Of a stretch of 64,000 nt of DNA, positions 48,559 through 57,573 are shown one piece after another. Both the position numbers and the translations under genes were made by a program. The notes under the pieces are model-generated. The model ran no database searches. It saw nothing but the letters and a program-made list of their open reading frames with translations, and was not told the DNA's origin. Position 1 is the stretch's first letter. Each line of letters starts with the position of its first letter. This DNA comes from Bradyrhizobium archetypum (GTDB taxonomy: Bacteria > Pseudomonadota > Alphaproteobacteria > Rhizobiales > Xanthobacteraceae): assembly GCF_013114835.1 (NCBI RefSeq), contig NZ_JAAVLW010000013.1, positions 1 to 64,000 on the forward strand, in the 5' to 3' direction.

Positions 48559-50307
48559 ATGACCATCCGCCGCCGCGATTTTCTGACGCTCGCGGGCGCT
48601 GCTACTCTGTCGGCCAGCCTGCCACGGCTGGCTCGTGGTGCCGACAATGCCGGCGTCTACGATCTCGAGCGCTTCGGCAATGCCCGCATCCTGCACATCA
48701 CCGATACCCATGCGCAGCTTCGTCCGGTGTTCTTCCGCGAGCCGAGCGTCAATCTCGGCGTCGGACCGATGCAGGGCAACCCGCCGCATTTGGTCGGACG
48801 CGCCTTTCTCGATCGCTTCGGCATCCGGCCCGACAGTGCCGATGCCTATGCTTTCACCTGCGTCGAATTCGAGAAGGCCGCCGGAAGATTCGGCAAGCTC
48901 GGCGGCTTCGCGCATCTGAAGACGCTGATCGACCGGCTGCGCAGCGAGGTCAGCTCCGGGCGCTCGCTGCTGCTCGATGGCGGCGATCTCTGGCAGGGCA
49001 CCGGCCTCGCCAACACCATGCAAGGCGCCGACATGGTCGATGCCGCCAACCTGCTCGGCATCGAGGCGATGACCGGCCATTGGGAGTTCACCTATGGCGA
49101 GACGGTGTTGCGCGCCAACCTCGAGCGCTTCAAGGGCGAATTCCTGGCGCAGAACGTCTATCTCACCGAGGAAGCCGCCTTCAACGACGCCAAGGCGTTC
49201 GATCCGGCCTCGGGCCGCGTGTTCAAACCGTCCATCATCAAGGAAATCGGCGGGCATCGCGTTGCCATCATCGGCCAAGCATTCCCCTACGTGCCGATCG
49301 CCCACCCCAAGCGCTTCACGCCCGACTGGAAATTCGGCATCCGTGACGAAGAGCTGCAGAAGCTCGTCGACGCGCATCGCAACAACGACAAGGTCGATGC
49401 CGTCATCCTGCTTTCGCATAACGGCATGGACGTCGACCTCAAGCTCGCGAGCCGCGTCACCGGCATCGACGTCATCCTCGGCGGCCATACCCACGACGCG
49501 GTGCCGCAGCCGATTGCGGTGACCAACGCGGCCGGGGTCACGCTCGTCACCAATGCCGGTTCGAACGGCAAGTTTCTGGCCGTGCTCGATCTCGAACTCG
49601 GCAAGGGCAAGGTCAAGGATGTGCGTTATCGGCTGCTGCCGGTGTTCTCGGAGTTGCTGAGGCCCGATCCGGCGATGCAGGCGCTGATCGACAAGATCCG
49701 TGAGCCGCAGGCGGCCCTGCTCAACGACAAGGTCGGTGTCGCCGACCGCCTGCTCTATCGCCGCGGCAATTTCAGCGGCAGCATGGATCAACTGATCTGC
49801 GACGCTCTGCTCGGCGAATTGAATGTCGAGATTGCGCTCTCGCCAGGTTTCCGCTGGGGCACCACAGCGCTGGCAGGCCAGCCGCTGACGATGGAGGACG
49901 TGCTGGCGCAGACCGCGGTCACCTATCCGGAGACCTATGTCCAGACCATGACCGGCGGCCAGATCAAGGACGTGCTGGAAGACATCTGCGACAATCTCTT
50001 CAACGCCGATCCCTACTACCAGCAGGGCGGCGACATGGTCCGCGTCGGCGGCCTACACTACACCTGCACACCGGCCGAATCGGTAGGGAAACGGATTTCC
50101 GACCTCAAGCTCGACAACGGCCGCAAGCTTGAGGCCGGAAAGCGCTACAAGGTGGCGGGCTGGGCCTCCGTCAACGAGCAGACCGGCGCCCCGATCTGGG
50201 ATGTGGTCGTCAGGCATTTGAGGTCGGGCAAGCCGCCCAATCGGTCGCCGCCGGGGGTGACGCTGAAAGGTGTCGAAGGCAATCCGGGCATTGCGGGGCA
50301 CGTATGA
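48559..50307 (+). CDS. soxB: SoxB, dimanganese sulfate thiohydrolase
   Basis: A 582-residue Tat-exported metallophosphoesterase relative (TIRRRDFLTLAGAATLSASLPRLARG). Metal ligands lie in HITDTHAQL, LLDGGDLWQG, MTGHWEFTYGE, LLSHNGMD and GGHTHDAVP, the order found in SoxB and 5'-nucleotidases. The enzyme releases sulfate from SoxY-thiocysteine-sulfate. The ATG at 48559 is fixed by the Tat signal. The stop overlaps the DsrE-like gene as ATGA. Confidence 0.95.
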   Translation: MTIRRRDFLTLAGAATLSASLPRLARGADNAGVYDLERFGNARILHITDTHAQLRPVFFREPSVNLGVGPMQGNPPHLVGRAFLDRFGIRPDSADAYAFTCVEFEKAAGRFGKLGGFAHLKTLIDRLRSEVSSGRSLLLDGGDLWQGTGLANTMQGADMVDAANLLGIEAMTGHWEFTYGETVLRANLERFKGEFLAQNVYLTEEAAFNDAKAFDPASGRVFKPSIIKEIGGHRVAIIGQAFPYVPIAHPKRFTPDWKFGIRDEELQKLVDAHRNNDKVDAVILLSHNGMDVDLKLASRVTGIDVILGGHTHDAVPQPIAVTNAAGVTLVTNAGSNGKFLAVLDLELGKGKVKDVRYRLLPVFSELLRPDPAMQALIDKIREPQAALLNDKVGVADRLLYRRGNFSGSMDQLICDALLGELNVEIALSPGFRWGTTALAGQPLTMEDVLAQTAVTYPETYVQTMTGGQIKDVLEDICDNLFNADPYYQQGGDMVRVGGLHYTCTPAESVGKRISDLKLDNGRKLEAGKRYKVAGWASVNEQTGAPIWDVVVRHLRSGKPPNRSPPGVTLKGVEGNPGIAGHV

Positions 50308-50765
50308 CGGGCTTTTCGGCCATGCTTCGCGCGACAATCGCGGCGCTTCTGATCGCAGCCGCCGTGTCTGGCGTGCGCGCCCAGCAGGTGCCGCTGCAGG
50401 ACAAGCCATTTGCCGAGCACAAAGTCGTGCTGCAGCTCTCCGACAACGATCCGCGCAAGCAAGGCCTTGTGCTCAGCGTCGCCAACAACCTGATGAAGCA
50501 TTACGATCCCGACAAGGTCGCCATCGAGGTCGTGGCGTTCGGTCCCGGCATCGACCTGCTGCGTCCGGAAAATCCCAACCGCAAGATGGTCGAGAGCCTG
50601 GTGGCGCAGGGCGCGCGTTTCGACGTCTGCCTCAACACCGTCGATACGCTCGAACGCGAGAGCGGCAAGCGGCCGGAGTTCATTGCAGCGGCGACGCCGG
50701 TGCAGGTCGGGGTCGCGCAGATCCTGTTTCTGACGGAGAATGGGTATACGCTGGTGCGGCCGTGA
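50304..50765 (+). CDS. Exported DsrE-like protein in the sox operon
   Basis: A 153-residue protein. The signal MTGFSAMLRATIAALLIAAAVSGVRA is followed by a DsrE/DsrF-like Rossmannoid fold (KVVLQLSDNDPRKQGLVLSVANNLMKHYD, then IEVVAFGPGIDLLRP and ARFDVCLNTVDTL). The cysteine in FDVCLNT lies at the position of the sulfur-binding Cys of DsrE-type proteins. It overlaps soxB by 4 bases, so it is an operon member and may bind sulfane sulfur in the periplasm. The exact role is unproven. Confidence 0.82.
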   Translation: MTGFSAMLRATIAALLIAAAVSGVRAQQVPLQDKPFAEHKVVLQLSDNDPRKQGLVLSVANNLMKHYDPDKVAIEVVAFGPGIDLLRPENPNRKMVESLVAQGARFDVCLNTVDTLERESGKRPEFIAAATPVQVGVAQILFLTENGYTLVRP

Positions 50766-50768
50766 CCG

Positions 50769-50798
50769 CCGCCGTCATTGCGAGCGCAAGCGACGGGA
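50769..50798. repeat. Family B repeat fragment joined to a DsrE remnant
   Basis: CCGCCGTCATTGCGAGCGCAAGC is the left end of a family B element (compare 12486 and 35764). It is directly followed by coding sequence of a DsrE C-terminus without a start, as if the repeat or a deletion next to it removed the front of that gene. Confidence 0.6.
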
Positions 50799-50927
50799 AA
50801 AGTCGAGGGACGCGAGATTTTGATTGCGCCCGACGCCATCATCGTGCCGTTGGGCGTGATACAATTGATGAAATTGCAGGAGCAGGGCTGGAGATACGTC
50901 CGGCCCCGACGACACAGGAAATTTTAA
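50799..50927 (+). pseudogene. C-terminal remnant of a second DsrE-family gene
   Basis: Reading from 50799 the frame gives VEGREILIAPDAIIVPLGV followed by IQLMKLQEQGWRYVRP and a TAA at 50925. This matches the final beta strand, helix and YVRP end of DsrE-family proteins and parallels FIAAATPVQVGVAQILFL...YTLVRP of the intact gene just upstream. There is no start codon or upstream half; a repeat fragment abuts it. It is probably a decayed paralog or the ancestral end of a recombined gene. Confidence 0.72.
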
Positions 50928-50942
50928 TCCGGGCATACGGCC

Positions 50943-51983
50943 ATGATCTTTCGTCAACTCTTCGACAGCGTTTCCGGCACCTACAGCTATCTGCTGGCGA
51001 GCCGCGCCGGCGGCGAGGCGTTGATCCTCGATCCCGTGCTGGAGAAAGCGGACCGCTACTGCCAGCTCCTGCGCGAGCTGGATCTGCGGCTGGTGAAGGC
51101 GGTCGATACCCATCTGCACGCCGATCACGTCACCGGACTGGGCGAGCTGCGCGACCGCACCCAGTGCATCACCATCATGGGCGAGCAGAGCAAGGCCGAC
51201 GTAGTGTCGATGCGGGTTTCCGACGGCGACAAGGTGATGATCGAGGGGCTGAGCCTCGATGTGATGTATACGCCCGGCCACACCGACGATTCCTACTCCT
51301 ATTTGATGGGCGATCGCGTCTTCACCGGCGACACGCTGTTGATCCGCGGCACCGGCCGCACCGACTTCCAGAACGGCTCTTCGCGCGCCCAGTACGATTC
51401 AATCTTCAACCGGCTATTGAAGCTGCCGGAGGAGACGCTGGTCTATCCCGCCCATGACTACAAGGGCGACACGGTTTCCACAATCGGCGAGGAGAAGCGC
51501 TACAATCCGCGGCTGCAGGTACGCAACGTAGATGAATATATCGAGCTGATGGCGAACCTGAAGCTGCCTAATCCGAAGATGATGGACGTCGCCGTGCCTG
51601 CCAACATGCATGTCGGCCTGCATCAGGAGGAGCTTGCCAAGCAAGGCCTGGCGCTCTCCGCCCGCGACGCCATCAACAGCCTCGGCCGGCCCGATATCCT
51701 GCTGGTCGATCTGCGCGAGGCCGGCGAGCGGGTCAAGCACGGCACGATCTCCGGCGCACTGCATGCGCCGTATCCCGGCATCGCCGAGAGTCTCAAGCCT
51801 GGCGGCATGCTGCGCGAGGTCGCCGCCGCCACCGGGCGCCGCGTGGTGTTCTTCTGCGCCTTCGGCGAGCGCTCGGCAATGGCGGTGGCCGCCGCCAAGA
51901 ATGCGGGACTGGCCAACACCGCGCACATCGAAGGCGGGCTGGACGCCTGGAAGAAGGTCGGCGGGCCGGTGGTGATGGGCTAA
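50943..51983 (+). CDS. Persulfide dioxygenase-rhodanese fusion (ETHE1-like)
   Basis: A 346-residue two-domain protein. The N-terminal metallo-beta-lactamase fold has His57, His59, Asp61 and His62 in THLHADHVTG, then YTPGHTDDSYSYLMGDRVFTGDTLLIRGTGRTDFQNG, the ETHE1 signature with the Fe ligands. The C-terminal rhodanese domain (about 240-346) has catalytic Cys305 in VVFFCAFGERSAMA. The domain fusion oxidises glutathione persulfide to sulfite and transfers sulfane sulfur, linking sulfide to the Sox pathway. It has no signal peptide, so it is cytoplasmic. It lies 15 bases after the DsrE remnant. Confidence 0.9.
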   Translation: MIFRQLFDSVSGTYSYLLASRAGGEALILDPVLEKADRYCQLLRELDLRLVKAVDTHLHADHVTGLGELRDRTQCITIMGEQSKADVVSMRVSDGDKVMIEGLSLDVMYTPGHTDDSYSYLMGDRVFTGDTLLIRGTGRTDFQNGSSRAQYDSIFNRLLKLPEETLVYPAHDYKGDTVSTIGEEKRYNPRLQVRNVDEYIELMANLKLPNPKMMDVAVPANMHVGLHQEELAKQGLALSARDAINSLGRPDILLVDLREAGERVKHGTISGALHAPYPGIAESLKPGGMLREVAAATGRRVVFFCAFGERSAMAVAAAKNAGLANTAHIEGGLDAWKKVGGPVVMG

Positions 51984-51986
51984 AGC

Positions 51987-52072
51987 ATGGGTAAAGGCGC
52001 TTGCGCCGTGCCCACATCTATCACACATCGACTCCGGATGGTGGGCACGCTTCGCTTTGCCCACCCTCAAAA
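51987..52072. repeat. GTGGGCACG hairpin repeat between sox and btu genes
   Basis: CGCTTGCGCCGTGCCCAC is mirrored by GTGGGCACGCTTCGCTTTGCCC, with the 10-base arms CGTGCCCACA/GGTGGGCACG nearly perfect. It is located between the convergent PDO-rhodanese and btuF genes and could be a bidirectional terminator. Confidence 0.7.
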
Positions 52073-52083
52073 TCGAGCAAACC

Positions 52084-52923
52084 TCACCGCCCCACCCGCC
52101 TCAATTCCGCGGTCAGCGCGTCGAGCGCATCCGCCAGCATCACGCCGCCGCATTCGGTCATGCGCTCCGGAATCACGATACGCTTTTGCGGCGGATAGAA
52201 GCGCTCCAGCGCCGGATGCAGCAGGAACGCCTGGCCGTCGTCCCTCGCATAATCGCCGGCCTGCGAAACCACGATGAAGTCGGGCCGCAAGTTCACGATC
52301 GCCTCCAGCGAGGCAAATCCGCCGAAGGCAAAGCCGAGATCGCCGGCCGCGCTGCGCAAGCCTGTTTCGCCGAGCAGCGAGCCGACAAAGCTGTCGCTGC
52401 CCGCCACCCAGCCGCGCCGCGACAGCGGCAGCACGCGATAATGCTTTTCTGAAACAGCCTGGCGGGCGCGCGCCAGCGCGGCATCGAGCCGCGCAATTTC
52501 CTTGGCTGCGCGATCCGGATGCCCGGTGATGTCGCCGGCCTCGCGGATCTGCTGCCGCGCCTCATCGAGGGTTCGCGGCACGGCGAGTTCGGCGAGACGA
52601 AGCCCCTTGGCCTTCAACAGTTCGCGCGTCGAACGCTTGTCGAAGGCGCTGGCGATGACGATGTCGGGCCTGATGAGCAACACATCCTCGGCGCCGCCAG
52701 AGAGAACCGGATAGCGGGCAAGGTCGCCGGCAGCCGGGCCCTGCCAGCCGTCGCGCGAAAACCGGCTCAATCCCAGAATCTGCTCGGGGTCGGCGAGCGT
52801 CAGCAGCAACTGGTCGGTGCAGACATTCATCGATACCAGGCGCGGCAGAGGCGCGGCCGACGCCGGGCCGCCAGACATCGCCAGGGCAGCGGCCACGGCC
52901 ACCATTCCGGATCGCCACCGCAT
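52084..52923 (-). CDS. btuF: Periplasmic cobalamin-binding protein (BtuF-type)
   Basis: A 279-residue class III binding protein. A signal peptide is present (RSGMVAVAAALAMSGGPASA). The mature start LPRLVSMNVCTDQLLLTLADPEQILGLSRFSRD is the typical vitamin B12/siderophore-binding pattern with a Cys. A single long backbone helix (TLDEARQQIREAGDITGHPDRAAKEI) links the two lobes. The start overlaps the ATPase stop by one base (TGATG). Its place in a divergent btuCDF-btuB locus with a cobalamin riboswitch supports cobalamin rather than iron as the ligand. Confidence 0.85.
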   Translation of the reverse strand: MRWRSGMVAVAAALAMSGGPASAAPLPRLVSMNVCTDQLLLTLADPEQILGLSRFSRDGWQGPAAGDLARYPVLSGGAEDVLLIRPDIVIASAFDKRSTRELLKAKGLRLAELAVPRTLDEARQQIREAGDITGHPDRAAKEIARLDAALARARQAVSEKHYRVLPLSRRGWVAGSDSFVGSLLGETGLRSAAGDLGFAFGGFASLEAIVNLRPDFIVVSQAGDYARDDGQAFLLHPALERFYPPQKRIVIPERMTECGGVMLADALDALTAELRRVGR

Positions 52924-53705
52924 CAGATATCGGCCCAGGGCACGATCACGGCTTCGCGCTGATATTCCGCGCGATAGGCCGAGATCCGGAAAACATCCGC
53001 CATCACCTGCTCGGACAGCGCCTCTGCCGGCGGACCCTGCGACACCAGGCCGCCTTCGCGCAGCACCAGCACATGGTCGGCAAACCGCGCCGCAAGGCCG
53101 AGATCATGCGTCACCACGATGACCAGCACGCCCTTGTCGGCGGTCGTGCGCAAGTTCCTCATGACATCGATCTGGTGCCGCGGGTCGAGCGAAGCGGTCG
53201 GCTCGTCGGCCAGGATGACCGGGGCCTCCACGGCCAACGCGCGCGCCAACGCGACGCGGCTGCGCTCGCCGCCGGACAATTCCGTGACGCGGCGATCGCT
53301 AAACTCGATCACGTCGACGGCCTGCATCGCGCGCAGCACCGCCTCGGCATCTTTCGGCGACAGCCGCGCCGGATCGGTCGCGCCGTGTGGGTAGCGGCCG
53401 AGCGCCACGATATCGCGGGCCGGCAGCGGCCAATGCACCATATGTCCCTGCGGCAGGTAACCGAAGCGTTTTGCCCTTTCGCGCAGCGGCAGCGAAGTCA
53501 GGGCGTGGCCGCCGATCTCGATCTCGCCTTGGGACGGAATCAATCCCGCCAGCGCACGCAGCAGCGTGGTCTTGCCGGCGCCATTCGGCCCAACCAGCGC
53601 CACCAGATGTCCTGCCGCCAGCGCGAGCGAGACGTCTTTCAGCACGACGCGGCCGGCGAGCCGGACGTCAAGTTCCTTTGCGGTCAGAAGCGCTGCCTCG
53701 CTCAT
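52923..53705 (-). CDS. btuD: ABC transporter ATPase (BtuD-type)
   Basis: A 260-residue ATPase. Walker A is LVGPNGAGKTTLLRAL, the signature LSGGERSRVALARALA, Walker B VILADEPTASLD and the switch His in VVTHDL. The Q-loop is FGYLPQGHMVHWP, a FecE/BtuD-like type. It overlaps the permease gene by 4 bases and the binding-protein gene by 1 base. It powers cobalamin uptake across the inner membrane. Confidence 0.88.
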   Translation of the reverse strand: MSEAALLTAKELDVRLAGRVVLKDVSLALAAGHLVALVGPNGAGKTTLLRALAGLIPSQGEIEIGGHALTSLPLRERAKRFGYLPQGHMVHWPLPARDIVALGRYPHGATDPARLSPKDAEAVLRAMQAVDVIEFSDRRVTELSGGERSRVALARALAVEAPVILADEPTASLDPRHQIDVMRNLRTTADKGVLVIVVTHDLGLAARFADHVLVLREGGLVSQGPPAEALSEQVMADVFRISAYRAEYQREAVIVPWADI

Positions 53706-54745
53706 GCGACGCCTCCGCCGAGCGCGCGGCGTTCGCGCATGATCAGATAGAGGAAGAACGGCACGCCGATGATCGAGGTCAGCACGCCGACCTTGATGTC
53801 CGATGTCGAGGGGATGATGCGCACCGCGATGTCGGCCGCCAGCAGCAGCGCGGAGCCGGCGAGTGCGCTTGGGATCAACAGCCGCCCCGGGTCGTGGCCG
53901 ATCAGCGGCCGCATCAGATGCGGCGCGACCAGGCCGATGAAACCGATGGTGCCGGTGACGGCAACTGCGCCGCCGACGCCGAGCGCGACGCCCGAAATGA
54001 CGAACAGCCGCAAGCGACCGACATCGACGCCGAGGCTTTGCGCGGTTTCTTCGCCGAGGCTCAGCGCGCGAAAGGCATGGCGCTGGCTGAACAGCATGAC
54101 CGCGCCGGCAATGATGAATGGCAGCGCCAATATCACGTGCTGAAAGCTGCGGTCCTCCAGGGAGCCGAGCAGCCAGAACGCGATCTCCAGCACCAGAAAG
54201 GGATTGGTAGCGAGGTTCATCACCAGCGCCGTGGCGGCGCCTGCAAAGCTCGATATCGCGAGGCCCGACAGGATGAGAATCAATAACCCAGCATTGCGAC
54301 CGGCGATCGAGAGCAGCCCGAACACCGAACCGAATGCGGCAATGATCGCTGCGACCGGCAGCGCGTAGGAGCGCACGTCAGCCAGGCCGAGCGCAATCAC
54401 CAGCACCGCGCCGAACGCCGCCGATTGCGGGGCGCCGAACAGTTCGGGCGAAGCCAGCGGATTGCGCAACAGGCCCTGCAGCGACGCGCCGGACAGCCCG
54501 AGGATGGCGCCGATCGCAAGCGCCAGCAATGTGCGCGGCAGGCGGATTTCCCGCACGATCACCTGCGATACCTCGTTGCCGCCGCCGAACAGCGCTTCCG
54601 CTACCGACAGAGGCGAGAGCCGCACCGGACCGATGCCGAGCGAGATCAGCGCCAGCAGCGCAACTACGGCGGCAAGCGCCGCGGTGGCGCCGATCCGCCG
54701 TCGCGCGGCATCCTCGTTGGTGACGATTACGGCCTCAACACTCAT
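53702..54745 (-). CDS. btuC: FecCD-family permease (BtuC-type)
   Basis: A 347-residue permease with about ten helices. The conserved RLPRTLLALAIGAILGLSGASLQGLLRNPLASPELFGAPQSA and TIGFIGLVAPHLMRPLIGHDPGRLLIPSALAGS are hallmarks of BtuC/FecCD. The ATG at 54745 (MSVEAVIVTNEDA) is chosen because the upstream extension to 55000 overlaps the divergent riboswitch region. It is the first gene of btuC-btuD-btuF and divergent from btuB. Confidence 0.88.
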   Translation of the reverse strand: MSVEAVIVTNEDAARRRIGATAALAAVVALLALISLGIGPVRLSPLSVAEALFGGGNEVSQVIVREIRLPRTLLALAIGAILGLSGASLQGLLRNPLASPELFGAPQSAAFGAVLVIALGLADVRSYALPVAAIIAAFGSVFGLLSIAGRNAGLLILILSGLAISSFAGAATALVMNLATNPFLVLEIAFWLLGSLEDRSFQHVILALPFIIAGAVMLFSQRHAFRALSLGEETAQSLGVDVGRLRLFVISGVALGVGGAVAVTGTIGFIGLVAPHLMRPLIGHDPGRLLIPSALAGSALLLAADIAVRIIPSTSDIKVGVLTSIIGVPFFLYLIMRERRALGGGVA

Positions 54746-54889
54746 CGATCGTCCTAAAGCAGGTTTACCCGTCCCGGTACAGAAGCGCCGGCAGGCGTGC
54801 TCATGCGGCAAAAATAGCGCACTCGTCCAGTGAGGATCGCGAGGGCGCCCCAGGCGGATTGACTCGGCGTTTGACAAACTTCTACCATA

Positions 54890-55070
54890 GTTCCCGACGG
54901 TTCCCGTTTGGGGATCAAAAGGGAATGCGGTGCGGGGACATCCCCCAATTCCGCGGCTGCCCCCGCAACTGTAAGCGGCGAATCCTTCGTCATACGCCAC
55001 TGGGCATCTCGGTCCTGGGAAGGCGACGATGGGTAACGACCCGCGAGCCAGGAGACCTGCCGTCAGCCGT
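54890..55070 (+). ncRNA. Cobalamin riboswitch controlling btuB
   Basis: The conserved features are in order: closing stem P1 GACGG (54896-54900) with CCGTC (55060-55064); AAAGGGAATGCGGTG-like P3 region (54918-54933); CCCCGCAACTGTAAGCGG (54961-54978), the invariant core; CGCCACTGGGCA; and the B12 box AGCCAGGAGACCTGCC (55046-55061). It lies on the btuB strand, 127 bases before its ATG. Binding of adenosylcobalamin would hide the ribosome-binding site or stop transcription. Confidence 0.95.
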
Positions 55071-55196
55071 GGTCACACGCGAAGATGTCGGTCGGGGAGT
55101 ACAGGCATTAGCTTCACCTGAGCTGCTGCTCAAGCACATGGTGAGACTTGGTTCGCTGTGACGTGCCACTGACGTCATACCGAGGTCCAAAAAACC

Positions 55197-57488
55197 ATGT
55201 CTTCCATCACCGCCACGCGGCAGCGCCGCTTCTGGCTTGCCAGCAGCTTCCTGATACCGATCGTATCGCTCGGCATTTCCGGCGCCCAGGCCCAGCAGAC
55301 GCCATCCGAGCCATTGCCACCGATTGAGATAACCTCGCCCACAGACCCGAACCGGACCCGCGCAAAACCAAGCTACGATGAGCCATCGACGTCGCGCCGC
55401 GTCGTACCGGCGGCTGCGCCGTCGACCGCCACGCGGCCCGCGGCCGGGACCGGCTCGAACGTCGCTTCGCAAAGCGCCTCGCAAGGTGCGGGCGGCGGCG
55501 GCCGGCAGTTCTCCGGCATCGTCGGCACCTCGGCGACCGTGATCACCGCAGACGAGATCGCGCATTCGCCGGCGCAGACGCTGCCCGACATCATCGCACA
55601 GGTGCCGGGCGTGCAACTGCAATCGCTGTATGGTGGCGTGAACGGCGCCAAGACGACGGTTGACCTGCGCGGGTTTGGCGCATTCGCCACCGCCAATAGC
55701 CTCGTCCTGATCAATGGCCGCCGGCTCAACGATATCGACATGGCCGGCGTCGATCTCTCGACCATTCCGCTCAATTCAATCGAACGGATCGAAATCAGCC
55801 GCGGCAACAGTGGCGCGGTGCTCTATGGCGATAACGCCGTCGGCGGCGTCGTCAACATCGTCTTGAAGAACGGCGCCAGCGGCCCGCCTGTCGCGATACG
55901 CAGCGAAGCCGGCGTCGGCTCGTTCAACCAGCGGCTTGCGAATATTTCGGCCGCGACCAACTACGGACCTTGGTCGACATCCTTCTATGGCAACGCCATC
56001 AAGTCTGATGGTTACCGGGTCAACAACGCCCTCGATCAGCGCAACGGGATCGGCAATCTCAATTATACCACACCGGACCTCAAGGCCTTCCTCACCGTGA
56101 CTGGTGACGACCAGAAGCTCGGCTTCCCGGGCGGACGCACCGTCGATCCCTCAATCGGGCTCAATCAACTCGTCACTGATCGCAGGGGCACCAACACGCC
56201 GTTCGATTACGGCAACCAGCAGGGAGCCAGCGCAACCACCGGCTTTACCAAGACTATCATGAACGGCGTCGACCTGATCGTCGACGGCGGCGTTCGGAAG
56301 AAGGACACGCAAAGCGGTTTCTTCGGCGCGGTACCGTTTGCCTCGCCACTTCCGAGCTTCTCCTCCACTTATAACGACGCATCATTGCAGACCTGGTCGA
56401 TCACGCCGCGACTGAGCGTTAAGAACTCGATCTTCGGAATTCCCTCACAGATCCTGACCGGCATCGATTATTACGATGCGACGTTTCGCCAGGACCGCGG
56501 CGCGTTCAAGGGTCTTCCGCCGACCCACATCTACGACCTGTCGCAACAGACGCTGGCCGGCTACTGGCAGCACACTGTAGGACTGTTGCCGACGACCGAT
56601 TTCTCCTATGGCGCCAGGGTTCAAAACACCAGCCTGACTGCTCGGGATCGGTATGATCCCAATGCGCCCGGTTGCGCCATGTTCTTCAATTGCGGCGCTC
56701 AGGCTTCGCCGCTCGACAGCAACGAAACACAATACGCGCTGCATGCTGGCCTCGAGCATCGCCTCAATAACGTGTTCTCGGTATTCGGCCGCGCCGCACG
56801 CGCATTCCGGACCCCGACCGTCGACGAGCGCGTTTCCTCCGGTCCCGCCTTCGACGAGTTTTTCAATCCGATCGCCGGCAATTTCAAGCTGAAGACCCAG
56901 ACATCGCACGATATCGAGGGCGGATTCCGCATCAAGAGCGGCGGCTTCCAGATGCAATCGAGCATCTACAACATGGATCTCGAGAACGAGATCCATTTCA
57001 ATCCGGTGCTGTTTTTCAACGTCAACCTCGATCCGACCCGCCGCTACGGCTCCGAGACCAGCGCTTCGCTGCGTGTCAGCGACACCGTGCTGCTGCGGGG
57101 CGGTGTGGCGTACACCCGTGCCGTATTTCGCGAAGGACCGTTCGCCGGCAACGATGTGCCGCTCGTATCGCGCTACACCGCGAGCAGCGGCGTGACCTGG
57201 AACATCTGGCAAAACTATCTGGTGTTCGACGCCACCGTGCGCGCTTGGAGCGAACGCTTCATGGACAATGATCAGGCCAACACCCAGCGCCGCATTCCGG
57301 CCGACGCCACCGTCGACCTGAAAGTGAGCGGCGCCTACGATCGCTTCTTCTGGTCGGTCAGCGTGAACAATCTGTTCAACGCGCTGTACTACGACTACGC
57401 GATCGCCAGCTCGTTCACGCCGGGCCGGTTCGCGGCCTATCCGCTGCCCGGCCGGACCTTCATGGTGAAGGCCGGCGCCACATTCTGA
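55197..57488 (+). CDS. btuB: TonB-dependent outer-membrane cobalamin receptor (BtuB-like)
   Basis: A 763-residue outer-membrane receptor. The signal is RRFWLASSFLIPIVSLGISGAQAQ. A TonB box-like PIEITSPTD follows, then a Pro/Ala-rich spacer. The plug domain has SATVITADEIAHSPAQTLPDIIAQVPGVQLQS, RGFGAFATANSLVLINGRRLND and RIEISRGNSGAVLYGDNAVGGVVNIVLK. The C-terminal barrel ends AAYPLPGRTFMVKAGATF with the terminal Phe. A cobalamin riboswitch directly upstream strongly supports vitamin B12 uptake. A hairpin terminator follows. Confidence 0.92.
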   Translation: MSSITATRQRRFWLASSFLIPIVSLGISGAQAQQTPSEPLPPIEITSPTDPNRTRAKPSYDEPSTSRRVVPAAAPSTATRPAAGTGSNVASQSASQGAGGGGRQFSGIVGTSATVITADEIAHSPAQTLPDIIAQVPGVQLQSLYGGVNGAKTTVDLRGFGAFATANSLVLINGRRLNDIDMAGVDLSTIPLNSIERIEISRGNSGAVLYGDNAVGGVVNIVLKNGASGPPVAIRSEAGVGSFNQRLANISAATNYGPWSTSFYGNAIKSDGYRVNNALDQRNGIGNLNYTTPDLKAFLTVTGDDQKLGFPGGRTVDPSIGLNQLVTDRRGTNTPFDYGNQQGASATTGFTKTIMNGVDLIVDGGVRKKDTQSGFFGAVPFASPLPSFSSTYNDASLQTWSITPRLSVKNSIFGIPSQILTGIDYYDATFRQDRGAFKGLPPTHIYDLSQQTLAGYWQHTVGLLPTTDFSYGARVQNTSLTARDRYDPNAPGCAMFFNCGAQASPLDSNETQYALHAGLEHRLNNVFSVFGRAARAFRTPTVDERVSSGPAFDEFFNPIAGNFKLKTQTSHDIEGGFRIKSGGFQMQSSIYNMDLENEIHFNPVLFFNVNLDPTRRYGSETSASLRVSDTVLLRGGVAYTRAVFREGPFAGNDVPLVSRYTASSGVTWNIWQNYLVFDATVRAWSERFMDNDQANTQRRIPADATVDLKVSGAYDRFFWSVSVNNLFNALYYDYAIASSFTPGRFAAYPLPGRTFMVKAGATF

Positions 57489-57537
57489 CCGCAACAGCCG
57501 GTTTCGGCCGCGCCGGACCGCCTTGTCTGACGAGACA

Positions 57538-57573
57538 GTATTCTCCTGGGCATTGCCCGGGAGCATACTTTTT
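57538..57573 (+). terminator. Intrinsic terminator of btuB
   Basis: GTATTCTCCTGGGC and GCCCGGGAGCATAC pair around ATT with small mismatches (about 12 of 14 pairs), followed by TTTTT. It lies 50 bases after the btuB stop, a textbook Rho-independent arrangement. Confidence 0.8.

Noticed and set aside
48175..49791. A 538-codon antisense frame over soxK and soxB
   Set aside because: It mirrors the GC-rich third positions of soxB. SoxB metal motifs are in the plus-strand frame, and the frame crosses two coupled genes.
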